DNA of 17,893 bases from an uncultured Pseudobutyrivibrio sp. (GTDB lineage: Bacteria > Bacillota > Clostridia > Lachnospirales > Lachnospiraceae). Position 1 is the first letter of the stretch. Each line of letters begins with the position of its first letter. The position numbers and the translations under genes are program-made. The DNA is taken from positions 1 to 17,893 of the forward strand of contig URCQ01000034.1 in the NCBI GenBank assembly GCA_900546435.1, written 5' to 3'. Below the pieces are notes generated by a model. The model was not told the origin of the DNA, made no database searches, and worked only from the letters and a program-made list of their open reading frames with translations. Of this stretch, positions 5,811 through 12,672 are shown piece by piece.

Positions 5811-7006
5811 AAGGCTACAACTTGATGCAGGCAATAGCACGTGTTAATCGCGTTTTTGGTGATAAAGAAGGTGGTCTGGTTGTAGACTATGTTGGTATTG
5901 CTTCTGCTCTAAAAGAAGCTATGAACGACTATACTTCTCGTGATAAGAAAAACTACGGCGATACAGATGTTGCAAGCGTGGCATATCCTAAGTTCCTGGA
6001 AAAGTTATCTGTATGTCGTGATTTGTTCCATGGATTTGACTATTCGGGATTTATGAATGGTTCTGATTTAGACCGATCTAAGGCGATTAGTGGTGCTGTA
6101 AACTTTATAGTTGCACCGGACAGAGAAAGCGAGCGAGAGAATTTCTTGAAGGAAGCTTTACTTATGAGACAGGCGTTGTCTCTTTGTTCATCATTGGCAG
6201 AAGAACAATTGCGCGTTGAGGCTGCTTTTTTTGAGTCTGTTCGTGTGCTTGTTATGCGATTGATGAATAAGGGAGAGGGAAAGAAGATTTCTCTTCCAGA
6301 GATGAATGCCAGAGTGAATGCGCTTTTAGAACAGAGTATAAAGAGCACAGGAGTCATTAATCTTTTTTCCGATGTGGACGGTGAATTTTCCTTGTTTGAT
6401 CCAAAGTTCTTGGAAGAAATTTCTAAGATGAAGGAAAAGAATCTAGCGGTAGAGCTGTTAAAGAAATTGATATCAGAGCAGGTGGTCATTTACAAGAGGA
6501 CTAATGTAGTAAAGTCACAGAAATTTAGCGAGATTATCCAACAGGCAATGAATCGATATCTGAATGGCATGCTTACTAACGAGCAGGTGATTGAAGAATT
6601 GCTTCAGTTAGCAAAGCAGATACAAGCAGCACAGCAGGAGGGACAGAAACTTGGTTTAACAGCAGATGAGTTGGCTTTCTATGATGCACTTACGAAGCCA
6701 CAAGCAATTAAGGATTTTTATGAAAATGAAGAGCTTATTGCAATTACAAAAGAATTAGCAGATGCTCTTCGAAATAATAGAACGATTGATTGGCAGAAGC
6801 GTGATTCTGCTCGCGCTAAGATGCGTATGATGATTAAGAAACTCTTGAAGAAACACAAATATCCACCAGAAGGAATGGATGATGCTGTCCAGACTGTCAT
6901 GCTTCAGTGTGAACTTTGGACGGATAATACGGATATGATGGAAGAAAGAGTATCAAATTATGCTTCCAGGTTGGACGAGTATGTTTCAGCAATAAATAGT
7001 CAGTAG
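5807..7006 (+). pseudogene. hsdR: HsdR C-terminal fragment of a broken gene
   Basis: This frame opens with KGYNLMQAIARVNRVFG, the helicase motif VI region that in intact HsdR follows 'DKP', and continues with GLVVDYVGIASALKEAM and the long helical C-terminal domain that binds HsdM/HsdS in EcoR124-type enzymes. The real homology starts a few codons upstream of ATG 5807 (the bases aagccaatg would read K-P-M). The ATG overlaps the TGA of the N-terminal fragment as ATGA, so some coupled translation of a second polypeptide is possible, but no strong ribosome binding site is seen. The helicase motifs IV and V expected between the fragments are missing. The junction lies near 5798-5805. The remaining C-terminal part is otherwise open and normal-looking, so the deletion may be recent. 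Confidence 0.85.
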
Positions 7007-7064
7007 ATCTGCTAGAATAGAGGATATTGGTGATTTCAGCGGCTGTCGTCTTTACACAAAAAGA

Positions 7065-7093
7065 TTGAAATTTATGTCCTGCTATAGTAAAAT
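7065..7093 (+). promoter_or_regulatory. Predicted sigma-A promoter for ychF
   Basis: TTGAAA (7065-7070) and TAAAAT (7088-7093) are separated by 17 bases, a good sigma-A match, about 135 bases before the ychF start. The downstream leader contains ggggttt (7109-7115) and aaacccc (7186-7192), able to pair over a 70-base loop, and a small hairpin gtttc/gaaac near 7111-7126. I see no known riboswitch in it. The rest of the 7007-7227 gap holds nothing else I can name. Confidence 0.5.
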
Positions 7094-7227
7094 ATTAAAT
7101 GCTGTTTTGGGGTTTCTTTTGAGAAACGACTCGAAAAATCCAATCGATATACGAATTGGTACACTTGAATTTTTAAAGAACCGAAAAACCCCGTAAGATT
7201 AAGGTTTTTAAGGAGGATATATACATT

Positions 7228-8325
7228 ATGAAACTAGGAATCGTTGGACTCCCAAACGTAGGAAAGTCTACGTTATTTAATTCACTGACAAAGGCAGGAG
7301 CACTTGCTGCAAACTATCCATTTGCGACGATTGATCCAAACGTTGGTGTGGTTACTGTACCGGATGAGAGATTGAAGAAATTGGCAGAGTTATATCAATC
7401 AAAAAAGGTAACACCTGCAGTGATAGAATTCGTTGATATTGCCGGACTTGTAAAGGGTGCGAGCAAGGGCGAAGGACTTGGCAACCAGTTCCTTGCAAAT
7501 ATTCGTGAATGTGACGCAATTGTACACGTTGTAAGATGTTTTGAGGATACCAATATCGTACACGTGGATGGAAATATTGATCCATTGCGTGATATTGAAA
7601 CAATCAATCTGGAACTTTTATTTTCCGATATGGAAATTTTGGAAAGAAGATATGCAAAGACATCAAAGGCTGCTCGTATGGACAAGTCTTTACAGAAGGA
7701 AGCAGCAATGCAGGAACGTTTGAAAGCACATATGGAAGCTGGAAATTCTGCTCGTACCTTTGAATTATTAGACGAGGACGAAGAAGCATTCTTTAAGGAA
7801 TATGGTTTACTTACAGCAAAACCTGTTATTTATGCGGCAAATGTGTCAGAAGATGAAGTAGCAAATGATGGTGCAGATAATGCTGGTGTTGCAGCAGTGC
7901 GTGAGTTCGCAGCAACAGAAGGCAGTGAAGTATTTGTTATTTGTGCTGAAATTGAGCAGGAAATTGCAGAATTGGATGACGATGAAAAGGCAATGTTCCT
8001 GGAAGAACTTGGAATGAAAGAATCTGGTCTTGATAAGCTGATTAAGGCAAGCTATTCTCTTCTTGGACTGATTAGTTATCTTACATCCGGAGAAGATGAG
8101 ACACGTGCATGGACGATTACTAAGGGAACAAAAGCTCCACAGGCAGCTGGAAAAATACATACAGATTTTGAACGTGGATTCATCAAAGCAGAAGTTGTGA
8201 ATTATCAGGATCTTTTGGATTGTGGAAGCACGGCTGCGGCAAAAGAAAAAGGATTGGTTCGTGTAGAAGGAAAAGAATATGTCGTGCAGGACGGCGATGT
8301 GATTTTATTCCGTTTTAATGTTTAA
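7228..8325 (+). CDS. ychF: YchF, Obg-family redox-regulated ATPase
   Basis: YchF (OLA1 in eukaryotes) is a ribosome-associated P-loop protein that prefers ATP to GTP. The 365-residue length is standard. The P-loop GLPNVGKST is at residues 7-15, switch II appears as DIAGLVKGASKGEGLGNQFL, the coiled-coil insert lies in the middle (about 125-190), and the C-terminal TGS domain ends with VVQDGDVILFRFNV, the typical last residues of the family. A strong AAGGAGGA lies at 7210-7217. It starts the housekeeping part of the window after the R-M island and ends at a terminator hairpin at 8356-8394. Confidence 0.97.
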   Translation: MKLGIVGLPNVGKSTLFNSLTKAGALAANYPFATIDPNVGVVTVPDERLKKLAELYQSKKVTPAVIEFVDIAGLVKGASKGEGLGNQFLANIRECDAIVHVVRCFEDTNIVHVDGNIDPLRDIETINLELLFSDMEILERRYAKTSKAARMDKSLQKEAAMQERLKAHMEAGNSARTFELLDEDEEAFFKEYGLLTAKPVIYAANVSEDEVANDGADNAGVAAVREFAATEGSEVFVICAEIEQEIAELDDDEKAMFLEELGMKESGLDKLIKASYSLLGLISYLTSGEDETRAWTITKGTKAPQAAGKIHTDFERGFIKAEVVNYQDLLDCGSTAAAKEKGLVRVEGKEYVVQDGDVILFRFNV

Positions 8326-8355
8326 TTTATATATAGTAGAAGTGAACTGTGACAG

Positions 8356-8394
8356 AAAAAGGCTTTTTACATATAATGTAAAGAGTCTTTTTTT
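8356..8394 (+). terminator. Intrinsic terminator after ychF
   Basis: The arm aaaaaggctttttacat (8356-8372) pairs, with a few G-U or mismatched positions, with atgtaaagagtcttttt, ending in seven Ts at 8388-8394. The T-run abuts the ATG at 8395, so the next gene begins essentially at the release point. Confidence 0.75.
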
Positions 8395-8406
8395 ATGGAA
8401 AAAGAT

Positions 8407-8661
8407 ATGCTTCTGTGTGAATTGCAGACAAAAGATGTTATTAATGTCAAAACAGCAAAATGTTTAGGACGCGTGATGGATTTGGAATTGGATGAAAAAA
8501 GAGGATGTATCTGTACACTAATTGTACCTTCCAAAGGAAAGATTTGTGGCTTCTTTTTTCATGAATGTGAATACTGGATTCCATGGAACCAGGTATGCCG
8601 TGTCGGAACGGATATGATTCTGGTAGATGTTAACGAAAAAGAAGTTATGCATAAACCATAG
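8407..8661 (+). CDS. YlmC/YmxH-family PRC-barrel protein (84 aa)
   Basis: The product MLLCELQTKDVINVKTAKCLG... with DLELDEKRGCICTLIVPS, YWIPWNQVCRVGTDMILVDV fits the YlmC/YmxH family: one PRC-barrel domain with the conserved 'IPW..I..IG.DMI(L/I)VD' ending. The family is widespread in spore-forming Firmicutes and is named a sporulation protein in databases, though its molecular role is not established. Family members begin with M-(R/L)-L-x-E-L, which supports the ATG at 8407 rather than 8395; GGAAAAAG lies before it at a usable distance, while 8395 directly follows the terminator T-run and has no binding site. It carries more cysteines than usual. It is likely transcribed by read-through from ychF. 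Confidence 0.8.
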   Translation: MLLCELQTKDVINVKTAKCLGRVMDLELDEKRGCICTLIVPSKGKICGFFFHECEYWIPWNQVCRVGTDMILVDVNEKEVMHKP

Positions 8662-8699
8662 CAATAGCCCCGAAACAGCCTGAAAATAGTATGAATTGC

Positions 8700-8729
8700 T
8701 TGACAATTCCTACAAAAAACGTGTAATAT
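8700..8729 (+). promoter_or_regulatory. Predicted sigma-A promoter for nrdR
   Basis: TTGACA (8700-8705) and TAATAT (8724-8729) with an 18-base spacer, 57 bases upstream of the nrdR start. It is one of the best consensus promoters in the window. Confidence 0.7.
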
Positions 8730-8730
8730 G

Positions 8731-8746
8731 AATCTATATATTGTGG
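8731..8746 (+). promoter_or_regulatory. Possible NrdR box
   Basis: aatCTATATATTGTgg matches the central part of the NrdR box consensus acaCwAtATaTwGtgt at all eleven core positions, and sits directly after the -10 element of the nrdR promoter, a place where binding would block transcription. Only one box is seen, whereas nrd promoters usually carry two, and the core is A/T-rich, so chance is possible. Confidence 0.4.
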
Positions 8747-8785
8747 TTTGGGTGAAGTGGGTTCGCCGAGAAATGGAGGAAAGAC

Positions 8786-9238
8786 ATGAAGTGTCCTTTT
8801 TGCAGTAGTGAAAATACCAGAGTAATAGATTCGAGACCGGCAGATGATAACAATTCGATTCGCCGTCGTCGTATGTGTGACGAGTGTGGCAAACGTTTTA
8901 CTACCTATGAAAAAGTAGAGACGATTCCACTGATTGTCATCAAGAAGGACAACAACCGTGAGCAGTACGATCGTTCCAAGATTGAGGCTGGTGTACTTCG
9001 TGCCTGTCATAAGCGACCGATTTCTGCGAATGACATCAACAAGCTGATTGATGAAGTAGAGACAGAGATTTTTGCCCGTGAAGAAAAAGAAATACCAAGT
9101 GACGAAATCGGTGAAATCGTCATGGATAAAATAAAGGATTTAGACGATGTAGCATATGTACGTTTCGCATCGGTCTATCGTGAATTTAAAGATGTCAATA
9201 CATTTATGAGTGAATTGAAGAAAATGTTAGACAAATAA
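8786..9238 (+). CDS. nrdR: NrdR, repressor of ribonucleotide reductase genes
   Basis: NrdR senses ATP/dATP and represses nrd genes. The 150-residue length is standard. Cys3, Cys6, Cys31 and Cys34 form the N-terminal zinc ribbon (MKCPFCSSENTRVIDSR, CDECGKRFTTYE), and residues 49-139 form the ATP-cone, with VIKKDNNREQYDRSKIEAGV at its start and VAYVRFASVYREFKD at its end. The ribosome binding site is GGAGGAAAG. A strong promoter and a possible NrdR box precede it, suggesting autoregulation. No nrd structural gene is in the window. Confidence 0.98.
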   Translation: MKCPFCSSENTRVIDSRPADDNNSIRRRRMCDECGKRFTTYEKVETIPLIVIKKDNNREQYDRSKIEAGVLRACHKRPISANDINKLIDEVETEIFAREEKEIPSDEIGEIVMDKIKDLDDVAYVRFASVYREFKDVNTFMSELKKMLDK

Positions 9239-9244
9239 AAGGGT

Positions 9245-9270
9245 TAAGATTTTTTCGCGTGGTCCGATAT
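9245..9270 (+). promoter_or_regulatory. Sigma-D (sigma-28)-like promoter
   Basis: TAAG (9245-9248), 14 bases, then TCCGATAT (9263-9270). The Bacillus SigD consensus is TAAA-N14 to N16-GCCGATAT, so one mismatch in each element. It lies about 48 bases upstream of the 9319 gene and directly after nrdR. CCGATAT is rarely met by chance in intergenic DNA of this composition. Confidence 0.55.
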
Positions 9271-9318
9271 ATTATGTGTAAGTAAGATTGTTTCGTGTTT
9301 GCGAAGTAGGAGAGTCAG

Positions 9319-9717
9319 ATGAACATATCAGGTATCCGACCAGCCGTTGGATTTTATGATTACAATAGCATAAAGCAAGCCGAAGAAGTTGGTGTAGTAT
9401 CACAGGAGATTGCGCCAAATCGTGCTACGGAGGTTCCGGCAGATACAGCGACAGCAGCACAGCATGCAGAAGATGTTGCTGCAAGAAGCAGACAGACCTT
9501 TGGTGCATATGATTATGCAGGCCAGTATGAGCCGGATGCGACGTATGAGCTTAAGGGAGCAGATAGTGATATTCGTTCATTAGATGTTGCAAAAGCAGTA
9601 TCGGATATGCAAAAAGATGAATTGATTCACCAGTATCAATATTTTGTGGGTCAGGATTTGGGAACAAATACACCAGCTACACCATCGATACGTGGGGCAG
9701 AAGATTTTTCATTATAA
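9319..9717 (+). CDS. Uncharacterised protein (132 aa), possibly motility-linked
   Basis: AGGAGAG precedes the ATG. The product begins MNISGIRPAVGFYDYNSI, has an alanine- and threonine-rich, low-complexity middle (TATAAQHAEDVAARSRQTFGAYDYAG) and ends with an ordered part containing LDVAKAVSDMQKDELIHQYQYFVGQ, likely an amphipathic helix. No signal peptide, membrane helix or cysteine is present. The N-terminal ISG-x(n)-Y start and a 'D-x-x-KAVSDMQKD' helix recall small exported or flagellum-associated proteins of motile Clostridia, but I cannot name a family. A sigma-D-like promoter upstream and a terminator downstream make it a single-gene unit, and sigma-D control would fit a role in motility. 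That role is inference. Confidence 0.75.
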   Translation: MNISGIRPAVGFYDYNSIKQAEEVGVVSQEIAPNRATEVPADTATAAQHAEDVAARSRQTFGAYDYAGQYEPDATYELKGADSDIRSLDVAKAVSDMQKDELIHQYQYFVGQDLGTNTPATPSIRGAEDFSL

Positions 9718-9730
9718 GATCATACATAAG

Positions 9731-9764
9731 GAGATTCTCATATGATATGGGAGTCTCTTTTTTT
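9731..9764 (+). terminator. Intrinsic terminator after the 132-aa gene
   Basis: gagattctcatat (9731-9743) pairs with atatgggagtctc (9745-9757) with G-U pairs, followed by seven Ts (9758-9764). Confidence 0.88.
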
Positions 9765-9815
9765 CTATGTTAAATGATCATTTTGTATTACTATAGAATA
9801 AATTCTAAAAAAGAC

Positions 9816-9846
9816 TTGACCTTCCACCTTATGGAAGTTGTATAAA
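9816..9846 (+). promoter_or_regulatory. MerR-type promoter and operator
   Basis: TTGACC (9816-9821) and TATAAA (9841-9846) are separated by 19 bases, the overlong spacer typical of promoters activated by MerR-family proteins through DNA untwisting. Inside the spacer lies the perfect dyad CTTCCA-N5-TGGAAG (9821-9826 / 9832-9837), centred between the two elements as in other MerR operators. It stands 37 bases upstream of the merR-like gene, so autoregulation is expected. Confidence 0.78.
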
Positions 9847-9882
9847 AAGGGCATCAGACAGGCAGAAAGGAAGAAAGGTAGG

Positions 9883-10527
9883 ATGAAAATCAAACAAGCG
9901 GAAGAACTGGCAGGCATTTCCAGCAAAAATATCCGGTTTTACGAAGAGCAGGGATTGCTGCAGCCAAAACGTTCTGAAAATGGATATCGAAATTATTCTA
10001 TCGAGGATGTGGAGTTGTTAAAACGTATCAAGTTTTTGCGCAAACTTGGAACACCGGTAGATGAGATTTTAAAGCTTTTTCAAGGAAATATTTCCATGGC
10101 AGAGTGCTTAGAACATCGGAAAGCAGCACTTGAAAAAGAAGAGAAGAACGTGGAGCGCATGCATATGCTGGCAGAACAGATGCTAGAGCAGAATCCTTCC
10201 ATTCAGGATATAGATATCGATTTCTGGCTGGATGAAATGGAACAAATGGAAAAGGAGGGAACAAGTTTTTTGAATGTGAATATGTTGGATCGGCGTAAAA
10301 GAAAAAAGGTAGGAGCCATTGCCGGCGCAGGCGTTATGCTTGCATTTATGATTGGCTTGATTTTATTTGACTTTTGGGGTTGGATGACAGATCCCGAAAT
10401 GCCAATTGGCATATTTTTATTATTGCTTGCAGTAGCAGTGGCTATTGCAGCAGGCACACTTGTTGCTGTTTTTAACCGTATGAAAGAGATTGATGGAGGA
10501 GAAGAAGATGAAGCTGCTAAGTATTAA
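9883..10527 (+). CDS. MerR-family transcriptional regulator with two C-terminal membrane helices (214 aa)
   Basis: Residues 1-70 form the winged helix-turn-helix of the MerR family (MKIKQAEELAGISSKNIRFYEEQGLL, NGYRNYSIEDVELLKRIKFLRKLGTP), followed by the usual coiled-coil helix (about 72-105). Instead of a metal- or drug-binding domain, the protein continues into two predicted membrane helices, about 143-165 and 174-197, separated by a short GWMTDPEMPIG turn, with a basic RRKRKK before the first, and an acidic tail. It is therefore probably membrane-attached and may sense the membrane or a partner there. The start at 9883 follows AAGGTAGG; a TTG at 9838 is inside the -10 region and is rejected. 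The end overlaps the next gene by 20 bases. The operator at 9821-9837 suggests it controls this operon. Confidence 0.88.
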   Translation: MKIKQAEELAGISSKNIRFYEEQGLLQPKRSENGYRNYSIEDVELLKRIKFLRKLGTPVDEILKLFQGNISMAECLEHRKAALEKEEKNVERMHMLAEQMLEQNPSIQDIDIDFWLDEMEQMEKEGTSFLNVNMLDRRKRKKVGAIAGAGVMLAFMIGLILFDFWGWMTDPEMPIGIFLLLLAVAVAIAAGTLVAVFNRMKEIDGGEEDEAAKY

Positions 10528-10831
10528 TTATATTCCGGGAAAAGAAATTGAAGCACTGGGCATGGTAAAGGGAACCGTTGTACAGACAAAAAATATTGGT
10601 CGTGATTTTATGGCTGGAATGAAGACCTTGGTTGGAGGCGAGATTGTCGGATATACGGAGATGCTGAATGAAGCAAGGCAAATTGCGGTAAAACGTATGG
10701 TGGATGAAGCAAAAGCATTGGGCGCCGACGCGGTTATTGATGTAAAATATGGTTCATCACAGGTGATGCAAGGGGCAGCCGAAATAATCGCATATGGAAC
10801 GGCTGTAAAAGTAGTGGGAGAAGAAAAGTAG
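10508..10831 (+). CDS. YbjQ/DUF74-family protein (107 aa)
   Basis: The product MKLLSINYIPGKEIEALGMVKGTVVQ... with RDFMAGMKTLVGGEIVGYTEMLNEAR and ADAVIDVKYGSS is a full-length YbjQ (UPF0145/DUF74) protein, a small pentameric beta-barrel family also annotated as heavy-metal-binding, though the ligand is not established. GGAGGAG at 10495-10501 lies within the end of the merR-like gene, and the start overlaps that gene by 20 bases, so translation is probably coupled. Only upstream TTG 10490 would be an alternative start; ATG 10508 is favoured by spacing and by family starts. It is probably part of the regulon of the MerR-like protein. Confidence 0.88.
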   Translation: MKLLSINYIPGKEIEALGMVKGTVVQTKNIGRDFMAGMKTLVGGEIVGYTEMLNEARQIAVKRMVDEAKALGADAVIDVKYGSSQVMQGAAEIIAYGTAVKVVGEEK

Positions 10832-10837
10832 GGTAAA

Positions 10838-11551
10838 ATGACAACAATACAGGAAGATTTGTTTGCAATGCAGGATCTTGGATATCGGGATTTTCATGCA
10901 AAACTAATACCAAATATTAACAAGGATACCATTATTGGCGTTCGTACTCCGCACCTTCGTGCTTATGCAAAAAAGCGTTTGCAGGCGCAGGATTATGAAT
11001 CGTTTTTACACGAATTACCACATGCTTATTATGAAGAGAATAATCTGCATGGTATGTTGATTGAAAAAGGCATAGATTTTGAAAAAGTCGTTTCTGAGTT
11101 AAACGGCTTTTTGCCGTATATAGATAATTGGGCAACGTGTGACATGATTTCGCCCAAAGTGTTCAAAAAACATTTGCCAGAACTATTACCGCAGATTGAC
11201 GTATGGATGGCAAGTGAACATCCGTATACCATACGTTTTGGTATAGAAATGCTGATGAAATTTTATCTGGATGAAGCATTTGACACAAAATATCTGGAAA
11301 AAGTAGCGACAGTGCAGTCGGGAGAATATTATGTGCGGATGATGATTGCCTGGTATTTTGCAACGGCACTTGCAAAACAGTATAAGGATACTATTCTGAT
11401 TTTAGAAGAAAAAAGACTAGATGTGTGGACGCACAACAAAACCATACAAAAGGCGATAGAGAGTTATCGGATTATGCCAGAACAAAAAGATTACTTACGC
11501 TCTTTGCGCAGAAAGAAGACAGAAAGTAAAGGAGAAGATATTGTGTTTTAG
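10838..11551 (+). CDS. AlkD-like DNA alkylation repair protein (237 aa)
   Basis: The sequence fits the AlkD/HEAT-like DNA glycosylase family, which removes alkylated bases without base flipping. Recognisable parts are YRDFHAKLIPNINKDTIIGVRTPHLRAYAKK near residue 20, YEENNLHGMLIEKG, the IDNWATCDMISPKVFKKH segment with the conserved Trp and Asp used by AlkD at the lesion, and YYVRMMIAWYFATALAKQY. Length 237 matches the family. It starts seven bases after the YbjQ gene (stop TAG, then gggtaaa), so it is the third gene of the merR-ybjQ unit. No membrane segment or signal peptide is present. Confidence 0.92.
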   Translation: MTTIQEDLFAMQDLGYRDFHAKLIPNINKDTIIGVRTPHLRAYAKKRLQAQDYESFLHELPHAYYEENNLHGMLIEKGIDFEKVVSELNGFLPYIDNWATCDMISPKVFKKHLPELLPQIDVWMASEHPYTIRFGIEMLMKFYLDEAFDTKYLEKVATVQSGEYYVRMMIAWYFATALAKQYKDTILILEEKRLDVWTHNKTIQKAIESYRIMPEQKDYLRSLRRKKTESKGEDIVF

Positions 11552-11618
11552 AGGTAATTTGTTATAATTATGTTGTTATACTTTGTCATAATATCGTAAT
11601 TAGGAGTGAGGTAAGAAA

Positions 11619-12158
11619 ATGAAAATAAAAGCAGAAGAAACGTTTGCAATTGTGATTGATTATCAGGAAAAGATATTGCCGGCAATGAGTGGGCAGGAAG
11701 CACTTTTACGCAAGAGTGAGATTTTACTTGGTGGTCTCAAGGCGCTTGACATACCGATGATTCTGACGACGCAGTATGCAAAGGGACTAGGGGATAATGT
11801 CCCTGCAATTACAGAGGCAATGGGCGTACAGGAAGCGATTGATAAGAACACCTTTAGTGTTTATCAGAATGATCAGGTACGACAAGCAATTCCACATGGA
11901 AAGAAAACTGTCATTCTTTGTGGTATTGAAGCACACATTTGTGTATTACAGTCGTTGATTGATTTGCAGGAAGCCGGATACCAGACGATTCTGGTAGCAG
12001 ATTGTGTGGCAAGCAGAAGCGATAAAGATTTGGCATTTGCCTATGAAAGAGCAAAACAGGAAGGTGCAATTATCACTACTGCGGAAGCTATTTTATATGA
12101 ATTAGCAGGAAGTTCAAAGCATCCTGCATTTAAAACAATTTCTGCCCTTGTAAAATAA
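11619..12158 (+). CDS. Cysteine hydrolase, isochorismatase family (179 aa)
   Basis: The isochorismatase-like fold is shown by AIVIDYQEKILPAM at the start and by CGIEAHICVLQSLIDLQEAGY. The catalytic triad can be placed as Asp14, Lys76 (DKNTFSVY) and Cys108, with the cis-peptide-prone GIEAH just before the cysteine. The family hydrolyses isochorismate, nicotinamide, N-carbamoyl compounds and others; the closest described group is the YcaC-like hydrolases of unknown substrate, so no exact reaction can be given. AGGAGTGAGG precedes the start. TATAAT at 11563-11568 with TTGTGT 16 bases upstream could be its promoter, which would make it independent of the alkD unit. rpiB follows 41 bases later. 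Confidence 0.9.
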   Translation: MKIKAEETFAIVIDYQEKILPAMSGQEALLRKSEILLGGLKALDIPMILTTQYAKGLGDNVPAITEAMGVQEAIDKNTFSVYQNDQVRQAIPHGKKTVILCGIEAHICVLQSLIDLQEAGYQTILVADCVASRSDKDLAFAYERAKQEGAIITTAEAILYELAGSSKHPAFKTISALVK

Positions 12159-12199
12159 AGCGTGGACAGGTATAGAAAGAAAAAGATGGGAGCATAAAA

Positions 12200-12643
12200 A
12201 TGAAAATAGGAATTGGCAATGATCATGCAGCAGTTGCAATGAAGAATGAAATTAAGGCATATTTGGAGGAACTCGGACACGAAGTAGTAGACTATGGTAC
12301 TTATACTGAGGAAAGCTGCGATTATCCAGTATATGGAGAAGCTGTGGGGCGTGCTGTCGTTGCAAAGGAAGTAGAATGTGGTGTCTTGATTTGTGGTACC
12401 GGTGTAGGTATATCCATTGCAGCAAATAAGGTGCCGGGAGTACGCGCAGCCGTTTGCTCTGAAACAACAACAGCGCGTCTGGTAAAGGAACATAACAATG
12501 CAAATATCATTGCATTTGGAGCCCGCATTGTTGGCATAGAAGTGGCAAAAGATATTGTAAAAACATATTTAGATGCAGAATTTCAGGGAGAACGTCATGA
12601 GAAACGTATTGCCATGATCCATGAAATCGAGAATAAAAGATAA
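12200..12643 (+). CDS. rpiB: Ribose-5-phosphate isomerase B
   Basis: RpiB interconverts ribose 5-phosphate and ribulose 5-phosphate in the pentose phosphate pathway; some relatives act on allose 6-phosphate or form LacA/LacB of the tagatose pathway. The 147-residue protein has the phosphate-binding GNDHAA (Asp8, His9), DYGTYTEESCDYP, the catalytic Cys65 in VLICGTGVGISIAANK, and EHNNANIIAFGARIVG with His98 and Asn99. All point to RpiB of the normal length. GATGGGAG precedes the start. It follows the cysteine hydrolase gene and precedes the EAL gene by 29 bases. Confidence 0.95.
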   Translation: MKIGIGNDHAAVAMKNEIKAYLEELGHEVVDYGTYTEESCDYPVYGEAVGRAVVAKEVECGVLICGTGVGISIAANKVPGVRAAVCSETTTARLVKEHNNANIIAFGARIVGIEVAKDIVKTYLDAEFQGERHEKRIAMIHEIENKR

Positions 12644-12672
12644 TATAACACATAGAGAAAAGGAATAAGCCT

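Noticed and set aside
7627..7637. A second TTCCGATAT match (within ychF) as a sigma-D promoter
   Set aside because: It is inside coding sequence, without a TAAA element at the right distance and with no gene start after it.
9838..9882. Upstream TTG start for the MerR-family gene
   Set aside because: It would start within the operator and -10 region; ATG 9883 has a ribosome binding site and matches family starts.
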